Notes: generated by a model not told the origin, from the sequence alone. A stretch of DNA of 64,000 nt from Branchiostoma floridae (GCF_000003815.2 NW_023365789.1:121819-185818); one strand, 5' to 3'; numbered from the stretch's first letter, positions 35,624 to 47,834 are shown. Made by a program: numbers and translations.

Positions 35624-35782
35624 ACGGCTTTAACACTTGGATGGTGCAAATTTGGTTGAAACCTTCTCCGTGAATTGTTTCTTCTCCGCTCAGTAACTTT
35701 ACACACTGTTCGCTCCACGTAGACGTGTTTGCCCAGCGCATGCGCCTCACCCTAAATTTAGAATTTCCCCTCGTGTCACGTG
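35624..35782 (-). promoter_or_regulatory. Gene 2 candidate promoter and 5'UTR exon
   Basis: GCGCATGCGC (35736-35745), CACGTG (35777-35782) and donor AAAGCC/GTGAGT (35625-35624). Intron to the LRR exon about 1.7 kb. The exon would be roughly 110 nt. Confidence 0.45.
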
Positions 35783-36532
35783 AGATATGAGAGCGTGGGT
35801 AGGCCTGTCTGCTTTTTGCGCGATGATTCAAGTTGACATTTTAACACCTGCCGGAGTGAAACATATGACCCTGTTTGACCACAAAAGTAGAAATACAACC
35901 ATTGTAGTGATGATTAATGGATATTTATTCTCTGAACCGATCAAAAACAAACACATAGATGGATATCAAGATCACCTGTTGTGCTTACGTGTTACTGCTG
36001 ACCTCTGAACCCTAGGAGGGTGTTTACCACATAGGATGTGGACTTAACGAACGTGTGAGGTGATAAGGTAAAGGTTGGGCCATTGTACGTTTGATGCAGG
36101 GGGTTGGGGGTGGGGGTAGTTCGAAGTAATTTTTTTATAATTTTGCAGTGCAAGGGATGAAGAATCAACACCTGGCAGGAAACAGTAGTAGTTACTTGAC
36201 AATTTACTACTCAACACTTTTTTTAGTATTATCTATTAGAACCTCAAATACGACGATGATATGTTTAGTGGGGTTATCCCTATAATTTGGCCCAAATGGT
36301 ACCTCTTGTTTTTACATTGAGATAATCTGAACCTCGTGGAGTTTATGAGCATGTGATGTGATCATGACAACACTTTACGTTTGATGCGAGGGGGAATCAA
36401 CATTTATCAATTTTTTTAGATGACGTAGCGGCACCTATCGAAAACATACGTGGCTATTTGGACAATGGTTTGTCGATATCTAACAGTTACTTCACAAAGA
36501 AGAACAGATTAAGTTAAGTAGAGGTAAGACAT

Positions 36533-36632
36533 NNNNNNNNNNNNNNNNNNNNNNNNNNNNNNNNNNNNNNNNNNNNNNNNNNNNNNNNNNNNNNNNNNNN
36601 NNNNNNNNNNNNNNNNNNNNNNNNNNNNNNNN
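36533..36632. other. Assembly gap (100 N)
   Basis: Exactly 100 N, as is 7359-7458: probably gaps of unknown size. It lies in the TGTTTAC/TGACTCA repeat field. Confidence 0.95.
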
Positions 36633-37280
36633 AGAGTCACCTGTTTTGCCCATGTGCCCATAGTGACCTTGTGAACTCCATAACGGTGTTTACTAGGTAC
36701 TTTGTGACTCAGGTAACTATTGAGAAGACTTTATGTGAGGTTAAAATCTCAAGCTTGCTGGAGGAATTTTTTTCGCAACATTTCAACATATTACGTACTA
36801 CAAACGGAATACTAGTTAGTTATAAGAAAGGTAAAATTTTTTATTGCTTTTAATAAATGGCACTTTGAACAAAAATACCATATTAGTTAGTAAAGTTGTG
36901 TATTAGTTCACCCTTCGTGCCCATGCAACTGCGCCTCTTATCAGCCATATCTCAACCGTTAGTTTGTCAGCCACCTGGCTTTACGTCCTTTACAGCCAGA
37001 AAAATCAATAAATACCTTCTAAGTATAGTCACCATGTGCCTATACTGACCCTGTGAACTCCACATCGGTGTTTACCAGGTGCGGTGTTGACTCGGGTAAA
37101 TATTGAGGAGACCTTACGGCCGTACGTCAGGTTAACGTCTTATGCTTGTTGGAGGCATGTAATTTCGCAACATTTCAACATTTTTCCTACAAACGGAATA
37201 CAAGTTAGTTTCAAGAAAGGTTAACTTTTTAATTTCTTTTAATGAATGGCACTTTGAACAAAAATACCATATTTGTCAAG

Positions 37281-37804
37281 TAGCTAGGTACAAATCCTGC
37301 CTAGCTAGGTACAAACCCTGCCTAGCTAGGTCCCATCCTGCCTAGCTAGGTCCCAACCCTGCCTAGCTAGGTCCCATCCCTGCCCAGCTAGGTTCCAACC
37401 CTGCCTAGCTAGGTCCCAACCCTGCCTAGCTAGGTCCCATCCTGCCTAGCTAGGTCCCAACCCTCTCTAGCTAGGTCCCATCCTGCCCAGCAAGGTCCCA
37501 ACCCTGCCTAGCTAGGTCCCATCCCTGCCCAGCTAGGTTCCAACTCTGCCTAGCTAGGTCCCAACCCTGCCTAGCTAGGTCCCAACTCTGCCTAGCTAGG
37601 TCCCAACCCTCTCTAGCTAGGTCCCATCCTGCCCAGCTAGGTTCCAACTCTGCCTAGCTAGGTCCCAACCCTGCCTAGCTAGGTCCCAACTCTGCCTAGC
37701 TAGGTCCCAACTCTGCGTAGCTAGGTCCCAACCTGCCTAGCTAGGTCCCAACCCTGCCTATAGCTAGCTAGGTCCCAACCCTGCCTAGCTAGGTCCCAAC
37801 CCTG
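37281..37804. repeat. Same minisatellite, expanded to ~25 units
   Basis: About 25 units of ~21 bp at the equivalent place in the duplicate. Units carry the overlapping palindrome CTAGCTAG. Confidence 0.92.
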
Positions 37805-39481
37805 AACTGCAGCCAGTAGTATCTCAGTGAATAAGTCGCACCGGGTAAAAGACTACTGACCCTACATGGATTTTGACCGTTTGGGAAAAACAGATTCTGG
37901 TAAACTCAATATTATGCTGACTAGCCTCGTTACCAGGCTATACTGGGCGGGCTTTTTGTGGCCAATAATGCGCTTTTCTGTTTTTCATGGCGTATTAGTT
38001 TTATATGTACCAATTTTCTTGCTGGCCGAATTCATAGAATACTAGTACGAAGGCCACCCACAATCAAAGCTAACATGCCATCAGAAAATAAAATACTCGT
38101 AAAGCAGTAAACTAGTTGGTAAAGTCTGCGTGAGTGGAGACAATGTATTAGAGCTGGTCTAACTTATCTTGTACAACATTGGTGTGTTACGACTTGCGGC
38201 GGTTTACTGGTTATAGTATATGGTGTGGAGAACAATGACGGCCCACCTTAAAGGACTCCTACATACTGGGTGGATAGATGGGTAGATACAGAGTGTACCT
38301 GTTTAAAGATTATGCATCATACATCAGGGTTACATATGATACTTTGTCATGAAACTCTAACTCATAAAACAGTCACCAGCCGTCATTTTTACCCAATTTT
38401 ATTTACCACGTCACACGATTAACATGCAAAATAAGCAGAATGAATTATGTAGACAGTTACCAAATACTAAATCATTTTAAGCGCCATTAGATTATTAATT
38501 ACTTTTATGTATACATTATATTATTAATATGTTACTTTCAACCAACACCAAAATTATTCAGTTAAGAACTATATAACACTTCAGTGTTTATAATTTGTAA
38601 TATAAAATCGATTAGAATTTTCAACTGTTTTATGTATTTCATTACATCATGTAGATTCCCAAATATGAACTGAAACTTCACTTTTCGTTTACTGAATGTA
38701 TAGAAGTCAATGAATTGAATGCAATTACTGCAGAATACTAACCATAAGCAATTCAATACTATAATCTGACCTATGTTTGTAATTATAGATAGAACAAAAC
38801 ATCCATAACAGATACTTACGACAGTGTGCCTATCAAGTAGCAAATAATTATGTTCATAAGTTGATAATATGATCAAAACTGAATCATTCTACACCTCTGT
38901 TTTGCTATTTTGTGGAGACCACCACCTTACACATTGTTCTTAAAATGACAATGATATGATTATATATGACATCGTATATACCTCGAAATTCAATTCAGAA
39001 TAAACCCTCATTTCATTATCAGTACGGAAGTTCGCACATCAAGTACATTTTTCACAGATCTACGTGTATTTTACAAACACATGTGCCAAATGCTAGGAGT
39101 AGGCTATAACATGCGTCTGAGATTACACCCTATGACCATTCATATTATAGCATTGCTACTGCGATGTAGACATCAGCCCCTTCATAATCTATTTGCACTG
39201 TCTATCTATCTACATCCATCAATGTGTACACCTTTTGTGACAAAATGCCATTATTTGCAAAGTTCCCCATCAAACGAGAAATAGCCTGTCAGTCTAGATA
39301 TTAGTTTACACGCTATAATTGTATTGATAATTGAAGTGGATGATATCGTTGCTTTGGTTAATCATGTAGGTCATGAACTTAATTCATATCTTATTTTGCC
39401 TTCAGCCTCTTCAAATTTCGAATTCAACGACCACTGTCGCCTTCTTTTTGATCAACACGTGATGACCAATCACACCAGAAC

Positions 39482-39809
39482 NNNNNNNNNNNNNNNNNNN
39501 NNNNNNNNNNNNNNNNNNNNNNNNNNNNNNNNNNNNNNNNNNNNNNNNNNNNNNNNNNNNNNNNNNNNNNNNNNNNNNNNNNNNNNNNNNNNNNNNNNNN
39601 NNNNNNNNNNNNNNNNNNNNNNNNNNNNNNNNNNNNNNNNNNNNNNNNNNNNNNNNNNNNNNNNNNNNNNNNNNNNNNNNNNNNNNNNNNNNNNNNNNNN
39701 NNNNNNNNNNNNNNNNNNNNNNNNNNNNNNNNNNNNNNNNNNNNNNNNNNNNNNNNNNNNNNNNNNNNNNNNNNNNNNNNNNNNNNNNNNNNNNNNNNNN
39801 NNNNNNNNN
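39482..39809. other. Assembly gap hiding the gene 3 second TIR exon
   Basis: 328 N. The flanks match gene 2 at 27869 and 28279, so about 409 bp would be expected, including a 270-nt exon. Confidence 0.9.
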
Positions 39810-42533
39810 GTGCTGTAGATAGTGTAGATGACTCTGGTAAATCGTTGTGTTCACAGATAATTTACCGAGAAAATTTTATCCTGCGCAAAGATTATCATCT
39901 GATTTGTTTATATTTCCGTGCCCTACATGGGCGTCTGGTTGCCAAATTAACGTTACTATTGCATAGTATATACTCACTCACTCACTCTGTCTCTCTCATT
40001 CACACTCACTCTCACTTCCTCTCTCTCACTCACTGACTCACTGACTCACTCACTCACTCACTCACTCACTCACTCACTCACTCAGTCACATGTATCACTC
40101 ACACGCACAAACAATCTCAGTTCTCTGTGGACATTAACCCTGGCATGTATCCGTACCTTTGCCCCCCTGATGCCCTTGTCCATCATCTCGTACAGACTGT
40201 CCCCTCCCCCCATCTGCTTGATGTCCATCCAGCAGCTGTAGCCTCGCTCCTGCAGGCGATCGTGCAGCAGCAGCACTTTGTCCTGGTGGTCCCACTGGTA
40301 CGACAGGAAAACCGCATTGTGCTGCACAAAAAGGCATGGCATGGTAAGACTGTAATTTTATGGAGTACGCTAACTGTAGTTCTATCACAAATTAGGTAAA
40401 CCCGTCAATGTTTGACTCAGAAATCAGTTGTGCGTTTTATAGTGCCAATTTTGGGTCGAATGGTACATAGTGCAAATAACGCCATGACAATACTTGCCTC
40501 GGCCCTTGTCACACCATACCGGACCATCGGCTCCACACGAGCAGTGAGTGCCGGGGTGTTGGAAACGGAAGAACCGACTGCAGCACCTACAACCTAAGAA
40601 TAAAATGTTACATTACGTTAAGATCTGTCAATTCTGTCCCTAATAAGTTCAATAAAATGTTCGAATATATAAAACATGTGTTTTCTTGACCTCATGCTGT
40701 TTCTTTGGTCGTTCAGCCACTTTCAGGCGGTCCAATCTCCTCTTGACATCTTTCGTTTCTGCAACAGAAAAAGTTAAATTTGCGTTACATATAAGGTATT
40801 CATACTGTTGGATATGGTGATCAAAAATAACGTCAAGTAACATAAAACATCACAATGGAAACAATTCTTTACAAGTCATTACAAGCATTACAAACCGGGA
40901 CGCATGTAATACTTCGGAGAAGAACGCAAACTTCGGCTGAAGATAGGGTTTTTGATAAATTTCAACTGTCTTGTGTATGTCGCGTTTAAAGCTGTTCTTT
41001 GTCTTCGTACATACAAACAGATATCTACAAACACAACACACCAAGCTTACTGAGAAAAATAGGTTAATAACCTTTCTCAGCCTCCTGTTTCAGGAAGGCC
41101 ATGATGGCGCCGGTCCCTTGTTTACACACATCCTGTGGAGGGTATGTCAGGGGGTTTCCTGATACATCCAAGTCCATCAGCTTGTCTGCTCGGTGAAGGG
41201 CGGTTGGGAGCCTGGTGATGTTGTTGTTCCTTATGTCCAGTTTCTCCATGGCAGGTAGTTCACACAGAACTTCTGGGAACGTGTCGAACTTGTTGTTTCG
41301 GACGTTCATCTCCCGTAGGTTGTGCAAGTGACTCATGGTGCTCGGCAGGGTTCTGAGGAGGTTGACTTCCAATGCCAGGAACCTCAGGTGTTGTAAGTTT
41401 CCCACTTCATCTGGGACCATGTCAAACTTACAGCCACCAGCATACAGTTTCTCCAGTGTCTTCAGCTGCAGCACCTGTCTGGGGAACTCATCAAACTGGC
41501 AGTTGGGGACACCGAGAGTCTTCAGCCTGGTGAGTCGTGTGACGTCATCGGGGAGACGTCTTATGGGGTTCGTATCGACAGCTAACAGCTCAAGGTTAGG
41601 GAGCGAGCAGACGCCTGAGGGTACCTCCGTCAGCTGATTATTATGAATGTACAGTTCTCTCAGTTTCTGCAGCTTTTCCACACCAGGAGGGAAGGTGGAG
41701 AGTTTATTATTACCGACATTTAACACCTCAAGGTTAGGGAGCGAGCACACGCCTGAGGGTACCTCCGTCAGCTGATTGCCATTAATGTACAGTTCTCTCA
41801 GTTTCTGCAGCTTTTCCACACCAGGAGGGAAGGTGGAAAGCTTGTTATTACTGACACTTAACACCTCAAGGTTAGGAACCGAGCACACGCCTGAGGGAAC
41901 CTCCGTCAGCTGATTGCCATTAATGTACAGTTTTCTCAGTTTCTGCAGCTTTTCCACACCAGGAGGGAAGGTGGAGAGTTTATTATTACTGACACCTAAC
42001 ACCTCAAGGTTTAAAAGCGAACAGACCCCATGTGCGACTTCTGTCAGCTGATTATCATCAATGCAGAGAAATGTCAATTTCCGCAGCTTTTCCACGCCAG
42101 GAGGTAAAGAGGAAAGCTTGTTGTTCCTGGCCTCAAAAGTTACAAGGTTAAGACAAGAAAAAATTTTTGAAGGAAGCTTTGTTAAATTATTATCCCTAAC
42201 ATTGATCAATTCCAGCTTTTGTAAAGCTTCCAACCCGTCAGGCAACTCACTTAGATTATTGCGATAAACATATAAGTGCTGCAAGTTTTGCAAGGAACCG
42301 ATCGCCTGTGGCAAACGTGTCAGCATGTTGCTATAAGCATCCAAACGGGAAAGTTTCTGCAGACGGCCGATTGCTTCCGGGATGCTGGTTAGTTTGTTTT
42401 TGGACACATCTAGAATCTCCAGGTCAGTGATATCAAACACCTCCTCCGGGATGGACGTCAGACCCTGGTTACTCAGGTCAAGGGTCAGGAGACCGTTGAC
42501 GGTCTGAGGCTGGAGGTTCGGGCCTGCCGCCAT
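39482..42533 (-). CDS. Gene 3: LRR-TIR protein, 3' exon missing in an N gap
   Basis: Exons: 42533-41072 (LRR), 40758-40691, 40593-40498 (linkers), 40321-40157 (TIR first half). The second TIR exon must lie in the N gap 39482-39809, since the bases flanking the gap match those around gene 2 exon 27957-28226. The visible part encodes 597 codons; the full protein would be about 686 aa. There is no Death domain: only one ~300-bp intron separates the LRR exon from the TIR linker, and it has no Death-like sequence. It is likely a cytosolic LRR-TIR sensor, simpler than gene 2, and may represent the ancestral TIR arrangement (inference). Confidence 0.85.
39968..40086. repeat. CTCA microsatellite in gene 3 TIR intron
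   Basis: Counterpart of 28452-28540, about 30 bp longer. Confidence 0.9.
40157..40321 (-). CDS. Gene 3 exon 4: TIR domain, first half
   Basis: Same 55 aa as gene 2 exon 9 (HNAVFLSYQWDHQDKVLLLH onwards), with no DNA difference seen over 165 nt. Acceptor TTTTTGTGCAG, donor GTACGG. The next exon is lost in the gap. Confidence 0.93.
40498..40593 (-). CDS. Gene 3 exon 3: TIR-side linker b with GC donor
   Basis: 96 nt, phase 0-0: VVGAAVGSSVSNTPALTARV then EPMVRYGVTRAE. Acceptor TTTATTCTTAG. The donor is GAG/GCAAGT, the consensus of GC-AG introns, where gene 2 has GTAAGT. Confidence 0.78.
40691..40758 (-). CDS. Gene 3 exon 2: TIR-side linker a
   Basis: 68 nt encoding ETKDVKRRLDRLKVAERPKK then QHE, spliced straight from the LRR exon through codon G/AA. 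Acceptor TTTCTGTTGCAG, donor GTCAAG. It matches gene 2 exon 7 in role and phase. Confidence 0.75.
41072..42533 (-). CDS. Gene 3 exon 1: complete LRR array (20 repeats)
   Basis: Starts at ATG 42533 (MAAGPNLQPQTVNG), 10 nt after the acceptor TTATGTAG (exon 5' end 42543). 20 repeats of 23 aa, the longest complete array here. Repeats 4-7 are diverged (e.g. LQHLYVYRNNLSELPDGL); repeats 8-13 are near-identical A/B units. The donor is GTTATT, weaker than in the other genes, phase 1. Confidence 0.95.
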
Positions 42534-42616
42534 GATGGATTTCCTACATAACGTACATAGAAACTTTAGATATGATTCCCGCAAACGCGCATAGCACGAT
42601 ATGCAACCATGAAAGA

Positions 42617-42628
42617 GACACACACACA

Positions 42629-42674
<46 letters not shown>

Positions 42675-42680
42675 CGCAGA
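42617..42680. repeat. CA microsatellite before gene 3 LRR exon
   Basis: CA run at the same place relative to the ATG as in genes 0-2. Confidence 0.9.
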
Positions 42681-42942
42681 CACTCAAAAACCTCTGATGG
42701 TGATGGGATGCACGTATTGGATATTAGTTACAATCATTTTGTACACACAGTCACAGTGAATAAAACGTGCTATTTTACAACTCATTCACGTTTAAGGTAT
42801 TTCCAGTCAGTAACCCATGTCGAGGTTACTTGATTGCGCTGTCACAAAGATAGCGCCGTCATTTATGGCTACCTGGCCTTTATAATATAGACGCCCCCTG
42901 GGGGCGGACTCGGCCTCAGGCCAGCCGACATGCTCACTTTGA

Positions 42943-43580
42943 AAACTTTATTTACTGAGTACACAGCTTTGTAGCCGTAGAACGTTATTCCCCTACTTGA
43001 ACTTTGAACTCCAGTGGGAGGTGGCGCCAGGTACAATGTACAAACATACCTGAGCTGCCAAACAGTACGGTGAGGAAACAATCGTTCGTGGTGATATGGC
43101 GAAGAAAGGTTCAGATATGTACAAGAGGAGGGGGTAGTTTTGAAACTTTTATTTATTATTCTTAAACAAGAGAAATGCAGTATCGACACCTGTACCTCAC
43201 GGAACCTCAAGGAAGTACCTATCTGTAAGATAGTACAGACTTGAATAAATAAATATATAGACTTGAGGTCAACCGAAATGGTCTCAACGTAGCATCCCAT
43301 AATTGAACAATAAAACTTTTGCAGCATTCTGGAGGACATTACCCATATTCTCCAAGCGGAGGTTGGGTCACGGGGATACCGGCTCACTCTCCTCAAAATC
43401 CATGTCACTACTACCTCAGCAACCCAACCTCTGCTTGGAGAATACCGTATCCCCACTTGATCTTTAAACGCCAGTGGGAGGTGGCACCAGGTACAATGTA
43501 CAAAGATAACGGCCCTACCCTGCCAAAGTGGCAAACACGTCACACTAGGGGTTTTAGACGTGACTTGTTCAACTTTGATG
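42943..43580. repeat. ~360-bp repeat family (gene 3 flank)
   Basis: One shortened unit near 42943-43060 and the variant at 43460-43580 next to an inverted-repeat element. Confidence 0.65.
43346..43444. mobile_element. Inverted-repeat element (MITE-like), gene 3 flank
   Basis: Arms TATTCTCCAAGCGGAGGTTG (43346 on) and ACCTCTGCTTGGAGAATA (to 43444) pair over 23 bp with one mismatch. Confidence 0.65.
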
Positions 43581-43759
43581 TTAGTTAATAATGACGAGCT
43601 TTTTGATAATACGTAACATCGGGATTTGAGGACTGAATGCGGTAAAACGTAAATTTGTATTCCCAATGATGAGTCGCATCTTATGGCATGTTCGTTACAC
43701 ACAGTGATACTTAAATTCCCCCAATACTAGCCTCCGGTCACTCAGTCACGTTGCGTATA

Positions 43760-43782
43760 ACGTGACTATTGGATAGTCACGT
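43760..43782. repeat. Same palindrome (gene 3)
   Basis: Perfect arms with spacer TGG, about 480 bp from the candidate promoter. Confidence 0.8.
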
Positions 43783-44123
43783 ACCTTTTTCTATTTGCTA
43801 ATATTAATCTGTTTCCTTTGCCAGGGCAAATTTAATGCAATATAGACAATCTTCTTTTGGTTGTCATTAAATCAGCCAAAGGCAATACTGTGTCCACCTC
43901 TAACTTGCGCATTGGGCAAGTTGGTTTCCATGGTATACGTACCCGTTGGCAAAAACACAAAACATGCATGCAACAAAATAAATCAATGGATAGGCATGGG
44001 ATTTTAATATCTAACTATTCTGTGTTAAAGTGAAGAGTTTGCTATCGCACAGTTTTCAACGAGTCACGCCAGGTCTATTTCTAAGGTGAGTGACTCAAAA
44101 CTGTAGCGAAACAAGGTTTACTT

Positions 44124-44297
44124 ACGACTTTAACACTTGGGTGGTGCAAATTTGGGTGAAACCTTCTTCGTGAATTGTTCTTCTCCGCTCAGTAGCCAGA
44201 CTGTTTTCCCTCACTCAGTAACTTTACACACTGATAGACGTGTTTACCCAGCGCATGCGCCTAGCCCCTAAAGTAGAATTTCCCCTCGTGTCACGTG
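44124..44297 (-). promoter_or_regulatory. Gene 3 candidate promoter and 5'UTR exon
   Basis: GCGCATGCGC (44251-44260), CACGTG (44292-44297) and donor AAAGTC/GTAAGT (44125-44124). Here GTGAGT has become GTAAGT, another strong donor, which suggests the site is selected. Intron to the LRR exon about 1.6 kb. Confidence 0.45.
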
Positions 44298-44355
44298 AGG
44301 TATGAGAGCGTGGGTAGGCTTGTCTGCCTTTTGCACAAGTTTCAACCTAACTTTT

Positions 44356-44738
44356 NNNNNNNNNNNNNNNNNNNNNNNNNNNNNNNNNNNNNNNNNNNNN
44401 NNNNNNNNNNNNNNNNNNNNNNNNNNNNNNNNNNNNNNNNNNNNNNNNNNNNNNNNNNNNNNNNNNNNNNNNNNNNNNNNNNNNNNNNNNNNNNNNNNNN
44501 NNNNNNNNNNNNNNNNNNNNNNNNNNNNNNNNNNNNNNNNNNNNNNNNNNNNNNNNNNNNNNNNNNNNNNNNNNNNNNNNNNNNNNNNNNNNNNNNNNNN
44601 NNNNNNNNNNNNNNNNNNNNNNNNNNNNNNNNNNNNNNNNNNNNNNNNNNNNNNNNNNNNNNNNNNNNNNNNNNNNNNNNNNNNNNNNNNNNNNNNNNNN
44701 NNNNNNNNNNNNNNNNNNNNNNNNNNNNNNNNNNNNNN
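44356..44738. other. Assembly gap (383 N) distal to gene 3 promoter
   Basis: Begins inside the block corresponding to 35840 and 24640. Confidence 0.95.
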
Positions 44739-45695
44739 TGAAGATTGGGCCATTTTGCGTTTGATGCGGGGGGGGGGGGTCGCAGTAATTTTTTTATAAT
44801 TATGCAGTGCAATGGATGAAGTATCAACAACTGGCAGGAAAACTATACTAGTTACTTGACAATTTACTACTTAGCACATTTTAATTTTTTTTAATTTCAT
44901 TTCTGTATATGTAAGTTGTGGTTTACCTTAAGAAAGTCAATATTTTTATCAGAACCCCAAATACGACGACGATATGTTTAGAGGGGTTATCCCTATAATT
45001 TGGCCAAAACGGTGCCTCATGTTCTTACACTGAGACAATGTGAACCCCGGGAGAGTATGGACTTTACAAGCATGTGATGTGATCATAACAATACTTCACG
45101 TTTGATGGGAGCGAGGGGATCTACATTTATTGATTTTTTTTAAACAAGAGAGATGCGGTATCTGTACCTGGCGAAAACGTACGTGGTTATGCTGATAATG
45201 GTTTGTCGATATCTAACAGTTACTTCACAAAGAAGAACAGATTTAGTTTAATAGGGGTAGGGCACATAGTATTAAGACATATAAACAGAATTTTTCCAAC
45301 TGTTCTTCTTGTCAGAACTTTGTCAGCGGTTAATTGGGCAGATTGACGTCCTTTTCTACCGCAAAAATCAATAAATTCCTAAGATAGAGTCACCTGTTTT
45401 GCCCACAACGGTGTTTACCAAGTACAGTGTTGACTCAGGTAAATATTGAGGTGACCTTACCGCCGTACGTGAGGTTAGCATCTCATGCTTGTTGGAGGCA
45501 TGTAATTTTGCAACATTTCAACATTTTTTGCTACAAACGGAATACTAGTTAGTTCTAAGAAATGTTAACTTTTTTTATTGCATTAATGAATGGCACTATG
45601 AACAAAAATACCATATTAGTTAGTAAAGTAGTGTATTAGTTCACCCATCGTGCCCAAACAACTGCGCTTCATATCTCAACCGTTAGTTTGTCAGC

Positions 45696-46141
45696 CATAT
45701 AAAAACTATTTCCAAAGAATCGTTCCCATCTGGAACGCTTTACATTGGAACTCTAAAACTTTCCCCAGCTGTCACAATTAATACCTTTAAGAAAGCAATC
45801 CTAGCTCACTATCTCTCTCTTACCGACAACATATTTGACCCCAGTGAGTATGCCCTTGGCTTACCTACTGTTAATGTCCCAGTTGTACACCTTTTTAGAT
45901 ATTTCATTTAATATTATTTCTATGATTTTATATTTGTTATTATTGTATATTTGTTATTATTGTTGTTGACATTATTATTACTATTATTCTAGTACCATTG
46001 TTATTATTAATCATCATTATGATTATCTTTCTATTATTGTATAAGTTATCGGTACGGTAGGCACTAGTAAAGATGTTTTTATCTGTTTTTGCCTCCCCAC
46101 CATGTTGTGTACACGGTAAAGCTGAAACAAATGAATAATAG
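45696..46141 (+). mobile_element. Truncated LINE (non-LTR retrotransposon) 3' end
   Basis: Encodes NYFQRIVPIWNAL, the usual C-terminal form of Jockey/CR1-type ORF2 proteins (F..R....WN.L), then after a one-base frameshift continues INTFKKAILAHYLSL. An AT-rich 3' UTR and an AATGAATAAT tail follow. The flanks rejoin as GTCAGCCATAT / AGCTTTACGTCC, the empty site seen at 7745, so it is a clean insertion into an older duplicated repeat. Confidence 0.75.
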
Positions 46142-47148
46142 CTTCACGTCCTTTACAGCCAGAAAAATCAATAAATGCCTTCTAAGTATAGTCACCATGT
46201 GCCCATACTGACCTTATGAACTCCTTAATGGTGTTTATCAGGTTCGGTATTGACTCAGGTAAATATTAAAGTGACCTTACGGCCGTGCGTGAGGTTAACG
46301 TCTTAAACAAGCGGCACATTTCATGTCTCGTGGGAGGGGCGCTTGTGCCGATAAGAGCTTCGTGTATCGGGCCAAGTTTATAACGTAGGAGAATCTTTGA
46401 AGAGAAATTAAAATTGTGAAGCAAATAATTGTGCTTGTGCAGAAGTATAGATACTTAATAAGAGCTCTGTGTGTCGTGCAATATAATGTATATCGCAGAA
46501 GAAACTTCTATATTAAGATATCTCGGAAGCCATTAAATAGTTCCTGCTGTAATTTAAACGGCAGTAGTCTCTCACCACCCCTGCAACACCGACGCTGTTC
46601 GTTAGGGTAACGAATTGCCGAGCACACTGCAGGTTGGGGGCAGAGGTCAACTCACGGTTCAGTTCTCCTTACTGACCCATGTACTTATTGACTCGCTGTT
46701 GTTGTTTGTTTGTTTGTTTATTTCGATCTCCAATTAGAGTTTACAATGTTGTTGTTCATCCGTCGTCGTTGTATTCGACGATGACTGAAACATCCCGCCA
46801 GATGTCATTATGTCCAACGCGGGGTTTTAGACTTGAATTTTCCCATTCTTCATCCCATAGCCAATTATTGCAAACTGTGTAATTGATAACAATATAACCA
46901 TATGAGGGTCTAATCAAGCTATACCTTTTGTGTATCATATAAGTTAATAACAAAGGAGAAACTTCGAGAGATCTACATGGAGAAATAATGATCAACTGGG
47001 AAAGTAATGGCTACCAATTTCAAGTCTTACACTCAGAACCTTCCTACTGCTTTGCTCCCGATCACTTCCCAACCGGGGTTAACGTTCAATTAGAGTAGCT
47101 TGGAACCCTATCGGAGTACTATTTCTGAAATCTAGCACCAATTGGGGA

Positions 47149-47834
47149 NNNNNNNNNNNNNNNNNNNNNNNNNNNNNNNNNNNNNNNNNNNNNNNNNNNN
47201 NNNNNNNNNNNNNNNNNNNNNNNNNNNNNNNNNNNNNNNNNNNNNNNNNNNNNNNNNNNNNNNNNNNNNNNNNNNNNNNNNNNNNNNNNNNNNNNNNNNN
47301 NNNNNNNNNNNNNNNNNNNNNNNNNNNNNNNNNNNNNNNNNNNNNNNNNNNNNNNNNNNNNNNNNNNNNNNNNNNNNNNNNNNNNNNNNNNNNNNNNNNN
47401 NNNNNNNNNNNNNNNNNNNNNNNNNNNNNNNNNNNNNNNNNNNNNNNNNNNNNNNNNNNNNNNNNNNNNNNNNNNNNNNNNNNNNNNNNNNNNNNNNNNN
47501 NNNNNNNNNNNNNNNNNNNNNNNNNNNNNNNNNNNNNNNNNNNNNNNNNNNNNNNNNNNNNNNNNNNNNNNNNNNNNNNNNNNNNNNNNNNNNNNNNNNN
47601 NNNNNNNNNNNNNNNNNNNNNNNNNNNNNNNNNNNNNNNNNNNNNNNNNNNNNNNNNNNNNNNNNNNNNNNNNNNNNNNNNNNNNNNNNNNNNNNNNNNN
47701 NNNNNNNNNNNNNNNNNNNNNNNNNNNNNNNNNNNNNNNNNNNNNNNNNNNNNNNNNNNNNNNNNNNNNNNNNNNNNNNNNNNNNNNNNNNNNNNNNNNN
47801 NNNNNNNNNNNNNNNNNNNNNNNNNNNNNNNNNN
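47149..47834. other. Assembly gap (686 N)
   Basis: Largest gap. Neither flank shows coding sequence. Confidence 0.95.

Larger units (their letters stand above)
36640..40335. repeat. Segmental duplication containing gene 3 TIR exons
   Basis: Partner of 25320-28790. Differs by the CTAGCTAGG VNTR expansion, a ~220-bp deletion near 38980 relative to 27200-27380, and the 39482-39809 gap. Confidence 0.85.
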
